A stretch of DNA of 64,000 nt, from assembly GCF_000769915.1 (NCBI RefSeq), contig NZ_JRLV01000003.1, positions 186,001 to 250,000 on the forward strand. Reading direction: 5' to 3'. Both the position numbers and the translations under genes were made by a program. A model generated the notes under the pieces. That model was not told the DNA's origin. It was given only the letters and a program-made list of their open reading frames with translations, and made no database searches. The stretch is from Flavobacterium beibuense F44-8 (GTDB lineage Bacteria; Bacteroidota; Bacteroidia; Flavobacteriales; Flavobacteriaceae). How positions within the stretch are numbered: position 1 is the stretch's first letter; each line of letters starts with the position of its first letter. Positions 37,549-45,282 of the stretch are shown here, in pieces.

Positions 37549-37631
37549 AAAAAATAACACATATTTTCTTAGATTTAAAATTACTACATTTACAAAAAAT
37601 TTCAAAGTACTGATAACAATAAACAATTATT

Positions 37632-38897
37632 ATGAAGAAAGTTGTACTACCTTTATTAATGATTTGCCTAACTTCGGCAAGTTTACAAGCACAGGACGTG
37701 CAGGAAAGCGGTAACTCAAACGACTACAACAAATGGTCTATTGATGTTAACGGCGGTTTCAGCAAGCCCGCTAATCCAATGAGCCCGGGCTATCATTCAT
37801 CTGCATTTAATTTTTTCCATGCAGATTTAGGTTTCAGGTACATGTTTAACACTAAATTCGGTCTTAAACTTGACGCAGGTTATGATGTGATGAGTGAAGA
37901 TGACGGTCCTGAATTCGAATCAAAACTTCTACGCACAAGCTTACAGGGTTATGCTAATCTTGGACGTATTATGGAGTTTGAATCATGGACTAACAGATTC
38001 AACCTTTTAGGTCACATGGGTGTTGGTGTAGGTCAACTTAAAAATGACGACCGTTTTAATGGTGAAGACTGGATTGGTAACTTCCTTATCGGTTTAACCG
38101 GACAGGTAAGATTATCTGACAGAGTTTCGTTGAACGCTGACTTTACAATGATAAACAGCTTCTCTCAACAAAAAACTTGGGATGGTGGTAACTATGAGCC
38201 AGGATCTAAACAAGGATTTGACAGTACCCTTTACAATGCTACTGTAGGTCTTTCTATCTATTTAGGTAAAAATGAGAAACATGCTGACTGGTTTGTTGAC
38301 GATAAGAGCGATGAGCTAGATGCACTAGAGCAAAGAATCGGAGAAATCGAAACTATGATGAATGATTCTGACAAAGATGGTGTGCCGGATTACCTGGATG
38401 CTGAGCCAAACAGTGTAACTGGTGTTGCTGTTGATACAAAAGGTAGAGCTATTGATAAAAACAACAATGGTGTGCCGGATGAACTAGAGTCTTATCTAGA
38501 TCAAAGAACTAACGAAATCAAGAAAGAAGTTAGTGAAAGTAATAGCAACGATCTTGCTGGTCTAATCAACAACGGTTATGTAAACGTTTACTTCGACTTC
38601 AATTCAGACAAGCCAAACGCACAGTCTGTAAGCGGAATGAACTTCCTGATCAAATACCTAAAACAAAACCCTTCAGTTTCTGCAGACGTAGTAGGATATG
38701 CTGATGAAATCGGTAACAGCGATTACAACAAGCAACTATCTCAAAGAAGAGCTGAAAACGTTAAGAAGATTTTAGTTGATGCTGGTATCGATGCTGGTAG
38801 ACTAAACATTGTAGGTAACGGTGAAGATACTTCAGTAAACAAAGATTCTAAATATGCACGTCAGGTAGTAAGAAGAGTTACTTTCATCCTGAAATAA
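37632..38897 (+). CDS. OmpA-family outer-membrane porin with TSP3-type linker
   Basis: A 421-residue outer-membrane protein: signal peptide (about residues 1-21, ending QAQ), an N-terminal eight-stranded-type beta barrel (about residues 25-215), a linker with calcium-binding thrombospondin-3-like repeats (DSDKDGVPDYLDAEPNS, DKNNNGVPDELESYLD) and a C-terminal OmpA peptidoglycan-binding domain (YVNVYFDFNSDKPNAQ, GYADEIGNSDYNKQLSQRRA, RLNIVGNGE). It anchors the outer membrane to peptidoglycan. Codon use is biased to common codons and the promoter is near-consensus, so it is probably one of the most abundant proteins. A strong terminator follows. Confidence 0.93.
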   Translation: MKKVVLPLLMICLTSASLQAQDVQESGNSNDYNKWSIDVNGGFSKPANPMSPGYHSSAFNFFHADLGFRYMFNTKFGLKLDAGYDVMSEDDGPEFESKLLRTSLQGYANLGRIMEFESWTNRFNLLGHMGVGVGQLKNDDRFNGEDWIGNFLIGLTGQVRLSDRVSLNADFTMINSFSQQKTWDGGNYEPGSKQGFDSTLYNATVGLSIYLGKNEKHADWFVDDKSDELDALEQRIGEIETMMNDSDKDGVPDYLDAEPNSVTGVAVDTKGRAIDKNNNGVPDELESYLDQRTNEIKKEVSESNSNDLAGLINNGYVNVYFDFNSDKPNAQSVSGMNFLIKYLKQNPSVSADVVGYADEIGNSDYNKQLSQRRAENVKKILVDAGIDAGRLNIVGNGEDTSVNKDSKYARQVVRRVTFILK

Positions 38898-38919
38898 TAT
38901 TAGATTCTAATAAATAAAC

Positions 38920-38952
38920 TAAAAACCTCTGCTTGATGCAGAGGTTTTTTTA
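38920..38952 (+). terminator. Terminator after OmpA-like gene
   Basis: Perfect 11-base stem AAAACCTCTGC / GCAGAGGTTTT with TTGAT loop and a T-run. Confidence 0.92.
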
Positions 38953-38978
38953 TATCTTTAAGGTAAAAGAAAAAGAAA

Positions 38979-39380
38979 ATGAACCAGCGCGACAATGCCC
39001 TTCTTGAAATAAGAGGGGGCACTATAGGTGAAATAATGGAACAGTCTTCACAGGAAGAAAAATTTCAGAACAAAACTCTTAGACCTATACTCAAACTACA
39101 AAACGATTTGTTTGTAGAATCTTTCCTTAACTATGTAAACAAACATAAAACTGATTTTTATAGCCTCTCTACCGAGAAAAAACTTCTTTTTATAGAGAAT
39201 GCCATACAAAAGGATATAAAGTTCAGAAACGCTTTAAAAGGCATGGTTATCGCTATGTTTACAATAGATGAGTTTAGGGAGTACATAACAAACTCGTCAA
39301 ACCTTAATAAAAGGATGATGAACATACTCATTGAACGCCTTAAAGATCAGGTACAGATTTTAGTAAAAACCGAAGTATAA
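38979..39380 (+). CDS. Conserved flavobacterial protein of unknown function
   Basis: A 133-residue soluble, mostly helical protein with no signal peptide. Candidate landmarks are LEIRGGTIGEIMEQSS, NKTLRPILKLQNDLF and SSNLNKRMMNILIERL. I recall similar flavobacterial proteins being annotated as glyoxalase, but no metal-binding glyoxalase motif is present, so that name is not used. A Lys/Arg-rich C-terminal helix may bind a partner. It follows the OmpA gene by 82 bases, beyond a terminator, and ends at its own terminator, so it is a single-gene unit. Confidence 0.75.
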   Translation: MNQRDNALLEIRGGTIGEIMEQSSQEEKFQNKTLRPILKLQNDLFVESFLNYVNKHKTDFYSLSTEKKLLFIENAIQKDIKFRNALKGMVIAMFTIDEFREYITNSSNLNKRMMNILIERLKDQVQILVKTEV

Positions 39381-39411
39381 AAAAAGGGAGCTTTAACAGC
39401 TCCCTTTTTTT
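39381..39411. terminator. Bidirectional terminator
   Basis: Stem GGGAGCT / AGCTCCC extended by A/T pairs, loop TTAAC, with T-run on the right and A-run on the left, between converging genes. Confidence 0.88.
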
Positions 39412-39429
39412 ATACTATTTTAATTTCTT

Positions 39430-39858
39430 CTATTTGACTGAAGGAACAAAAACCATTACTTCCTTGTCGCCATTTAAAAGGATAACTTTTCCTTTTTGAG
39501 TTTTTATCCTGTTGGCATCATTAAGTGCTTTTAAAAATTCACTTTCACCTTTTGCATCGGCACAATACATTTTAGTAGCAAAAACCTTATCGGCCTTAAA
39601 ACTACCATCCTCTCCTATTTGATATTCTCCCCCATAACGATTACAACCTGCACTTCCGTTCATTTTCTTTTCGGCTGTAAAAGTCGCAGTAGGCATTCCA
39701 CGTCCAAAATCGGCCGTATCAGCAGCTTTTCCATTTAACATTGATAATTCCCATGCATTTGCCGTCAAAACGTCTGTAGAAACCTTTTCTGTGCATTTAC
39801 AGGATATAAGAGTAAATATAAATGCAATAATTGTAGTTGATATTGTCAGTTTTTTCAT
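39430..39858 (-). CDS. META-domain (HslJ-like) lipoprotein
   Basis: A 142-residue lipoprotein with lipobox LISC (Cys20) and a single META domain: WELSMLNGKAAD, the conserved GSAGCNRYGGEY, and FLKALNDANRIK. META proteins such as HslJ are heat-induced in E. coli and linked to novobiocin resistance, but no biochemical activity is known. Located at a membrane face in the periplasm. It lies 68 bases after the VWA-type gene on the same strand and could be its operon partner. Start is ATG. Confidence 0.88.
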   Translation of the reverse strand: MKKLTISTTIIAFIFTLISCKCTEKVSTDVLTANAWELSMLNGKAADTADFGRGMPTATFTAEKKMNGSAGCNRYGGEYQIGEDGSFKADKVFATKMYCADAKGESEFLKALNDANRIKTQKGKVILLNGDKEVMVFVPSVK

Positions 39859-39926
39859 AATGCTTATTTTTTGTTTCTATAAAATTAACCAAATAGCATT
39901 AATTAAAAACCGTAATTACAATAATT

Positions 39927-41954
39927 TTATAACAGTCCGTTATATTTTCTTGTAAACCATTCTGTAGCAAGAGAGACACAAAGTACAATAAGAAGTGTAA
40001 TCCAGTCTATTAACGGAGACTTTGTGGTTTTTGCTTTTTGAGTTTCTTTGTAATTCTCATTTTTGGCAAAAAGATCAATCAGTTCATCTGTCTGAGACGG
40101 GTAATACACCTTACCGTTTGTATTATCTGCAGTTTGTAGTAGTCTGTTTAAGTCTGGGTTTACAAATTGCTTTTCAATTTGAAAATCCAGTACTTCAAAA
40201 CTACCTACATAGGTCGTGTTAGAATTGTTTTCCTTAACCGTAAAACTATATTGACCTGTTGGAAGTCCATCCATATTAACCTTGTACTCATTATTCCCTT
40301 TAAGGAAATCATAAGTTTTACTAAAGTCAGAATCATTACCTTTCACAACAATAGTTAAACGGGCATTTTCGTCAAACTCGTAGTTTTTATTGAAAAATTG
40401 TGCTGTAATATTTATTGGTTCACCCGAATTGTAAAAACGTTCGTGATTAACAACTAATGATTTTCGTTTTGAGTTGGTTGCCAAATACTGAATTATTTTA
40501 TCTGTAAACACATCAAACTCTTCAAACGACTTATTGTTTACATGTGTTTCAAGTCTCCATTTCCAGATGTTTTCCCCTAGTAGGAAAGCTTTACGCGATG
40601 AACCGCTCTCGGAGAAAACAAGTAAAGGGTTATCAGTCTCAACATTTCTAATCCTTGCCTGTAATAAAGTATTAGTACCCGAATTAAGCTTTACATTACC
40701 AAAAGGCTGCTCTAATGGCGGAAACTGTTCAAAGCCTATATCATCGGTATCAAAAAGATTAAAGGATGAAATATAGCTTGCAAGGTAATCTTCCTTTTGA
40801 TTTGTCATCTTAAAGGATAACTGCTGCTGATACTGGTTAAGTAGATTAAAATCAGTATGCATACCGGTAATAATCCAGGTGTTTAGTCCTGCATTGGCAT
40901 TCATATCCAAAAGCCCTTTAAAAGTAGCGTTTGGCTGATATAAGACTAATACATTATAATCATTTAATGATTTTACCTCGTTTGGTTTAATAATAGTTAC
41001 TCTTCTTTGTTGGTTTGATTCAATAGCCCTTTTTAAAGCACCAAGATCAGGGTGATTGATGGAAGAAACAATAGCCACCTCACTTCGCTGATCAATTATC
41101 TCTACAGCAAAGTTTTTAATGTTGTTGTATTTGTTTTTTTCCTGTTCCGGTGAAGACAGCACTGCTCTGTAAGTTTGCACACCTACTTTATCAGCATCCA
41201 GTAAAACAGTTACTGACTCTACTTTTTTATCTTTAGTAAAAGTGATATTCTGTTTACTTAAAACATTATTTTCCTGCTGAACCGAAAATACAGCATTCAC
41301 GGTTTTAGTACCGTTATACTGCAAAAACACCTCTACAGGAAATTTGTTTTTTAGGAAAGCGTATTTATTAGCATTAAGCTGATTGATTTTTAAATCAGGA
41401 AAAACAGTAGTATCACCCAATACTATTGGATAAACACTTGTGTTTTGCTGAAAACTGTATACATAATCATTACCTATGGTTTGGTTACCATCGGTAAGCA
41501 ATATAACCGGATAGGATGTATTTCTGTAAAACTGTTTCAGGTTTTGTACTGCCTGGTCAATATGGGTTTGCTTCCCGGTAAAGTCGGGCTCCTTCCCTAC
41601 TTCAAAACCTTCATCAAAAGTATAAAGCTGTACATCATACTTTTCATTTAGTGCTTTGTTTGAAGTAATTTTTTGAGAAAGCAGTTTAGCAACACTGTCC
41701 TGTCCCAGTTCTTTAACTGACTGCGAATTATCCAGCAATATCGGAAGTGGTGTTTTAACTGTTTCATAATCCTTTTTTGTTACAACCGGATTAATAAGCA
41801 GTAAAAAAACAGCCATCAGGGTTATAAAACGTAAAAAAGCCAAAAAGAAGAACACAGGGCTTTTCTTTTTGGCTTTGAAAAGATATTGATAAAACGATAA
41901 CGCAAAGGCTACAAGTGCAGATACTATTATTAATAAAACTGTAGATGTAGTCAT
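39927..41954 (-). CDS. VWA-type membrane protein
   Basis: A 675-residue inner-membrane protein with two N-terminal helices (about residues 5-22 and 34-56), a large periplasmic region and one C-terminal helix near residues 645-665. A von Willebrand A-like domain begins at LLDNSQSVK (Asp75, Ser77, Ser79: the DxSxS MIDAS motif) with a matching LLTDGNQT further on. The remainder includes a glutamine amidotransferase-like stretch (YNVLVLYQPNATF) and an Ig-like beta region. It resembles the Bat/aerotolerance-type large membrane proteins widespread in Bacteroidota; its function is unknown. Encoded 56 bases downstream of fabG on the same strand, possibly co-transcribed. Confidence 0.8.
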   Translation of the reverse strand: MTTSTVLLIIVSALVAFALSFYQYLFKAKKKSPVFFFLAFLRFITLMAVFLLLINPVVTKKDYETVKTPLPILLDNSQSVKELGQDSVAKLLSQKITSNKALNEKYDVQLYTFDEGFEVGKEPDFTGKQTHIDQAVQNLKQFYRNTSYPVILLTDGNQTIGNDYVYSFQQNTSVYPIVLGDTTVFPDLKINQLNANKYAFLKNKFPVEVFLQYNGTKTVNAVFSVQQENNVLSKQNITFTKDKKVESVTVLLDADKVGVQTYRAVLSSPEQEKNKYNNIKNFAVEIIDQRSEVAIVSSINHPDLGALKRAIESNQQRRVTIIKPNEVKSLNDYNVLVLYQPNATFKGLLDMNANAGLNTWIITGMHTDFNLLNQYQQQLSFKMTNQKEDYLASYISSFNLFDTDDIGFEQFPPLEQPFGNVKLNSGTNTLLQARIRNVETDNPLLVFSESGSSRKAFLLGENIWKWRLETHVNNKSFEEFDVFTDKIIQYLATNSKRKSLVVNHERFYNSGEPINITAQFFNKNYEFDENARLTIVVKGNDSDFSKTYDFLKGNNEYKVNMDGLPTGQYSFTVKENNSNTTYVGSFEVLDFQIEKQFVNPDLNRLLQTADNTNGKVYYPSQTDELIDLFAKNENYKETQKAKTTKSPLIDWITLLIVLCVSLATEWFTRKYNGLL

Positions 41955-42010
41955 ATTGGCTGGTTATCGATATTCAATTGATTTTAATTTAAAATTAATG
42001 CTTTTGTGAA

Positions 42011-42757
42011 TTAGGTAAGCATACCTCCGTCTACGTTCAGGGTTTGACCTGTAACGTAAGCTGATAAATCTGAAGCAAGATAAACACAAGCGTTAGCTAC
42101 ATCTTCAGGAGTACCGCCACGTTTTAACGGAATGTTCTCTGTCCATCCTTTAATTACATCTGCACCTAATTTTTCTGTCATTTCAGTTTCAATGAATCCC
42201 GGAGCAATAGCGTTACAACGAATGTTTCTTGAACCAAGCTCTAATGCTACTGATTTTGTGAAACCAATTACACCTGCTTTAGATGCTGCATAGTTAGTTT
42301 GTCCGGCATTACCCTTAACACCTACTACAGAACTCATATTGATAATAGAACCATGACGTTGTTTAAGCATTGTTCTCTGTACTGCTTTTGTCATGTTGAA
42401 AACCGACTTAAGGTTTACTTCTATTACCTTGTCAAAATCTTCTTCAGATATTCTCATTAAAAGATTATCCTTAGTAATACCTGCATTATTAATTAATATA
42501 TCTACAGTACCAAAAGTTTCCACTACTTCGTCAACCAGCTTTTGTGCTTCATTAAAATCGGCAGCGTTAGACTGGTATCCCTTAGCTTTAATACCCAATG
42601 CTGTAAGTTCATCCTCTAATGTCTTAGCTGCTTCGGCAGAAGAGCTGTATGTAAAAGCAACATTAGCACCATGCTTAGCAAAAACCTGGGCAATACCACG
42701 GCCAATACCTCTACTCGCTCCGGTAATAATAGCCGTTTTTCCTTCTAGTAATTTCAT
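42011..42757 (-). CDS. fabG: FabG, 3-oxoacyl-[ACP] reductase
   Basis: A 248-residue short-chain dehydrogenase/reductase that reduces 3-oxoacyl-ACP with NADPH in each fatty acid elongation cycle. The glycine-rich cofactor motif TGASRGIGRGIA (residues about 14-25), the NNAG motif, and the catalytic Ser with YAASK are intact. Length and the C-terminal SAYVTGQTLNVDGGM match FabG precisely. Other SDR enzymes remain possible because fab genes are not adjacent. A Bacteroidota -7 box lies 36 bases upstream of the ATG. Confidence 0.92.
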   Translation of the reverse strand: MKLLEGKTAIITGASRGIGRGIAQVFAKHGANVAFTYSSSAEAAKTLEDELTALGIKAKGYQSNAADFNEAQKLVDEVVETFGTVDILINNAGITKDNLLMRISEEDFDKVIEVNLKSVFNMTKAVQRTMLKQRHGSIINMSSVVGVKGNAGQTNYAASKAGVIGFTKSVALELGSRNIRCNAIAPGFIETEMTEKLGADVIKGWTENIPLKRGGTPEDVANACVYLASDLSAYVTGQTLNVDGGMLT

Positions 42758-42793
42758 AGGTTCGTATTGTTTGTTTTTTTAATTATAGAGCAA

Positions 42794-42801
42794 CAAATAT
42801 A
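42794..42801 (-). promoter_or_regulatory. Putative -7 box (TATATTTG) of fabG
   Basis: Read on the minus strand the bases fit TAnnTTTG; the fabG ATG is 36 bases further. No clear TTG at -33. Confidence 0.5.
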
Positions 42802-42900
42802 ATAAAATGTTTGAGGTTTATTTACCCCAATTTATCTTTTAGTTCAAGTATTACTACGAATTTTGTAGGGAAACTCATTATTAAGCTGTTAAGGTTGTAT

Positions 42901-43440
42901 ATGGACAATTTGTATAGTAAACATAAAATACCTTCGGGAGAGGTTATTATCATACGCAAAGGCAACAGGCAGGATGCCCAAAAACTTATAGACTTAAAAA
43001 AAAGCTATATTAAAGGTACGACCTCTATCCCTATGTATGAAGATGAATATCGAAATACTATTAAGGAAGAAGCCGAATGGATAGAACGGTATAATAATCA
43101 GGACAACAGCCTGCTGTTATTAGCCGAATATGAGAATGAAATAATAGGCAATATAGATCTTACCGGAAACCAACGTCGTAAATTATACCATACCGGTATG
43201 ATAGGTATGGGTATACATAACAAATGGCAAAACAAAAAAATAGGTTCGGTTCTTATGGAGAATACTATTGAATGGACAAAAGCGTCTCCCTTAGAAATTG
43301 TATGGCTCGAAGTATACGCATCAAATACAGCAGGAATAAAACTCTATGAAAAATTTGGTTTTGAGTATTGCGGACTGATTAAAGACTTTTTTAGGGAAGG
43401 TAAACCAATTGATAAAATCACTATGGTTAAGTATATCTAA
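42901..43440 (+). CDS. GNAT-family N-acetyltransferase
   Basis: A 179-residue cytoplasmic acetyltransferase. Motif A reads GIHNKWQNKKIGSVLMENTI with the acetyl-CoA loop at QNKKIG, and the C-terminal ASNTAGIKLYEKFGFEYCG is the motif B region. Closest in style to the RimI/YhhY branch. The frame is open for 30 codons upstream without similarity, so the ATG with MDNLYSKHK is preferred. Divergent from fabG. Substrate unknown. Confidence 0.87.
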   Translation: MDNLYSKHKIPSGEVIIIRKGNRQDAQKLIDLKKSYIKGTTSIPMYEDEYRNTIKEEAEWIERYNNQDNSLLLLAEYENEIIGNIDLTGNQRRKLYHTGMIGMGIHNKWQNKKIGSVLMENTIEWTKASPLEIVWLEVYASNTAGIKLYEKFGFEYCGLIKDFFREGKPIDKITMVKYI

Positions 43441-43577
43441 CTTTACGAAAAAACTAATTTAATGCTAAATAAGCCTTTAAGTATTAAAGTTTTATTAAAT
43501 GGAGAGAGCGTTTGATTTATTATTTGTAATTTCAAGGCACGAAGAAGAAAAATGAAATATTAAACAAAAAAAGCGAA

Positions 43578-43751
43578 ATGATTAAAATTAACCGAGTAAA
43601 ACAAGAGAAGATGAATGTGATGAAATTTTTCCTGGCCATGCTAGCAGGATTCGGACTTATAAGAGTCTATAATTTTGTAGCGCAAATGGAACTAGAAGAA
43701 GAAGAGAGCGATGTTTATGAGGATGAACACGAGTACCCTCTTTTTGTATAG
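43578..43751 (+). CDS. Small membrane-anchored acidic protein, unknown
   Basis: A 57-residue frame: basic N-terminus (NRVKQEKMNVMK), one hydrophobic segment (about residues 16-35, FFLAMLAGFGLIRVYNF) and an acidic tail (ELEEEESDVYEDEHEY). No family recognised. Size and codon use fit a real small protein; the alternation of a basic, hydrophobic and acidic part suggests a single-pass membrane peptide. It sits alone, with a 7-base-pair hairpin 28 bases after its stop. Confidence 0.55.
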   Translation: MIKINRVKQEKMNVMKFFLAMLAGFGLIRVYNFVAQMELEEEESDVYEDEHEYPLFV

Positions 43752-43779
43752 TTTCGCTATACATATCACTTTATTATAA

Positions 43780-43798
43780 AGCACCTCCTGCAGGTGCT
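43780..43798 (+). repeat. Perfect hairpin without T-run
   Basis: Seven paired bases AGCACCT / AGGTGCT around a CCTGC loop. It is followed by AATCC rather than a T-run, so a Rho-independent terminator is not certain; it may mark the 3' end of the small gene. The 257-base gap it lies in (43752-44008) holds nothing else recognisable. Confidence 0.4.
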
Positions 43799-44008
43799 AA
43801 TCCTTTATGGGGCAGTACCACTAAATAAGCCTCATTTTTTTACCTGTAATATATTTTTACACCACTCATATTAGGTTTCTAATCAGTTTATACGAAATGT
43901 ATAACAAAACGTTAAACTGTTGATTAGCAATACTCTTTTAAGAGATTATTAATACACTTTGTGATTGATAATAACTAACTTGTAAGTGCTTTTAAACCTA
44001 AATCCATT

Positions 44009-44206
44009 ATGAGTAATCAAAACAGAAAACCAGATCAGGATCCGCTTCCTAAAAACATGGTTCCTAATCAGGAACCAAAACCTATACCCCAAAAAGAAAA
44101 AAGGGTTAATCAAGGGCAGTGGTACGAAAACGACACTTTAAAAAGAAGTGAGTTAAATCCTGACAGCGAAAACAATCAGGAAAATAAAGGAAATAATAAA
44201 GAATAA
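44009..44206 (+). CDS. Small Pro/Asn/Gln-rich hydrophilic protein
   Basis: A 65-residue protein without hydrophobic segments, rich in Asn, Gln, Lys and Pro (for example DPLPKNMVPNQEPKPIPQKE) and with a central GQWYENDTLKRSE. Likely disordered. No family recognised. It lies 30 bases upstream of the YtxH-like gene, on the same strand, and the two may form a small stress-type unit. Start is the first ATG. Confidence 0.6.
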   Translation: MSNQNRKPDQDPLPKNMVPNQEPKPIPQKEKRVNQGQWYENDTLKRSELNPDSENNQENKGNNKE

Positions 44207-44236
44207 ATTATTTATTAATCATAAAAATAAACAGCT

Positions 44237-44506
44237 ATGAGTAACAAAAAATTAGTTTTAGGAATTGCTGCCGGAGTAGCAGCCCTTGCGGTAGTAGGAG
44301 TTATATGCAAAAGAAAAGGATATCTTGACGGTGCATGTGAAAAAGCTGAGTCGTTAGGGAAAGACCTTAAAGACAAATACAATAATGTAAAAGATAGTGC
44401 CCGCAAAAAATTTGATGAAGTAGTGCACAAAGGTGGCGAAATTGCTGACAGACTTAAACACAAAAGTGAAACTGCTGCTAAAAATATTGATCCGGCAACA
44501 AACTAG
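44237..44506 (+). CDS. YtxH-like membrane-anchored stress protein
   Basis: An 89-residue protein with an N-terminal single membrane helix (VLGIAAGVAALAVVGVI, about residues 7-23) and a charged, helical C-terminal part rich in Lys and Asp (KDLKDKYNNVKDSARKKFDE). This is the general layout of YtxH/YtxJ-type and other small general-stress proteins. Function unknown; the Lys-rich helix could form a coiled coil. A terminator follows. Confidence 0.7.
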   Translation: MSNKKLVLGIAAGVAALAVVGVICKRKGYLDGACEKAESLGKDLKDKYNNVKDSARKKFDEVVHKGGEIADRLKHKSETAAKNIDPATN

Positions 44507-44529
44507 CCAGATAAATTATTATTCCATTA

Positions 44530-44573
44530 AAAACAGAAAGCTGTCCAAAAGGGCAGCTTTCATTATTTATATT
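44530..44573. terminator. Terminator after YtxH-like gene
   Basis: Eleven paired positions GAAAGCTGTCC / GGGCAGCTTTC around an AAAA loop; followed by ATTATTTAT, a modest U-tract. It lies between converging genes and could work both ways. Confidence 0.75.
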
Positions 44574-44582
44574 GATGTCTAA

Positions 44583-45203
44583 TTAAAATATATCAGGATC
44601 TCCTTTTCCTTCCCTTACAAGTACAGGTTCATCACCCGAAAGGTCTACAATAGTAGAAGCTACATTATCACCATATCCGCCATCGATAACCGCATCAACC
44701 TGATTTTGCCATTTTTCAAAAATAAGTTCAGGATCGGTTGAGTATTCTAAAATCTCATCCTCATCATGTATGGATGTCGAAACTATAGGGTTACCCAAAG
44801 CTCTTACAATGTCGAGCGCTATATTATTATCGGGCACACGTATACCTACCGTATTTTTCTTTTTAAACTCTTTTGGTAAGTTATTATTACCCGGAAGAAT
44901 AAATGTATAAGGTCCGGGTAATGATCGTTTAAGTATTTTAAAGGTACTTGTGTCTATTTGCTTTACATAATCCGAGAGGTTACTCAAATCACTACATACA
45001 AACGAAAAGTTTGCCTTATCCAGTTTAATACCTTTTATACGGGCAATTCGCTCAAGTGCTTTACTGTTGGTTATATCACAGCCCAAACCATAAACAGTAT
45101 CAGTAGGATAAATTATAATCCCTCCGTTACGCAGTATTTTAACCACTTTCTCTATCTCCCTTTCATTGGGATTTTCGGGGTATATTTTTATGAATTGTGC
45201 CAT
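44583..45203 (-). CDS. yciO: YciO/YrdC-family protein
   Basis: A 206-residue cytoplasmic protein of the YrdC/Sua5 superfamily. Conserved stretches are IIYPTDTVYGLGCDI, LPGPYTFILPG, NTVGIRVPDN and VREGKGDP. Its pattern (FSFVCSDLSNLSDY, and lack of the KxR...KPL segment of TsaC) is close to E. coli YciO as I remember it, a branch distinct from the TsaC enzymes that make threonylcarbamoyl-AMP for tRNA t6A. Many annotations call both L-threonylcarbamoyladenylate synthase; that activity is not assured here. Single gene converging on the YtxH-like gene. Confidence 0.85.
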   Translation of the reverse strand: MAQFIKIYPENPNEREIEKVVKILRNGGIIIYPTDTVYGLGCDITNSKALERIARIKGIKLDKANFSFVCSDLSNLSDYVKQIDTSTFKILKRSLPGPYTFILPGNNNLPKEFKKKNTVGIRVPDNNIALDIVRALGNPIVSTSIHDEDEILEYSTDPELIFEKWQNQVDAVIDGGYGDNVASTIVDLSGDEPVLVREGKGDPDIF

Positions 45204-45282
45204 GTTCTAGTCTGTTTTCGGTTTTTGTAAGCTTAAAGTTACGAAAGCTATTTGTTATTAGCGTTAATTTAAACGTAAAGCT

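Noticed and set aside
38979-39380. Glyoxalase identity for the 133-residue protein
   Set aside because: No metal-binding or glyoxalase motif is present; the name seems to be a carried-over database label.
42811-42900. 30-codon N-terminal extension of the GNAT gene
   Set aside because: Hydrophobic, non-conserved in style and upstream of a good ATG that starts the expected fold.
43780-43798. Rho-independent terminator after the small membrane gene
   Set aside because: The stem is perfect but no T-run follows; kept only as a hairpin.
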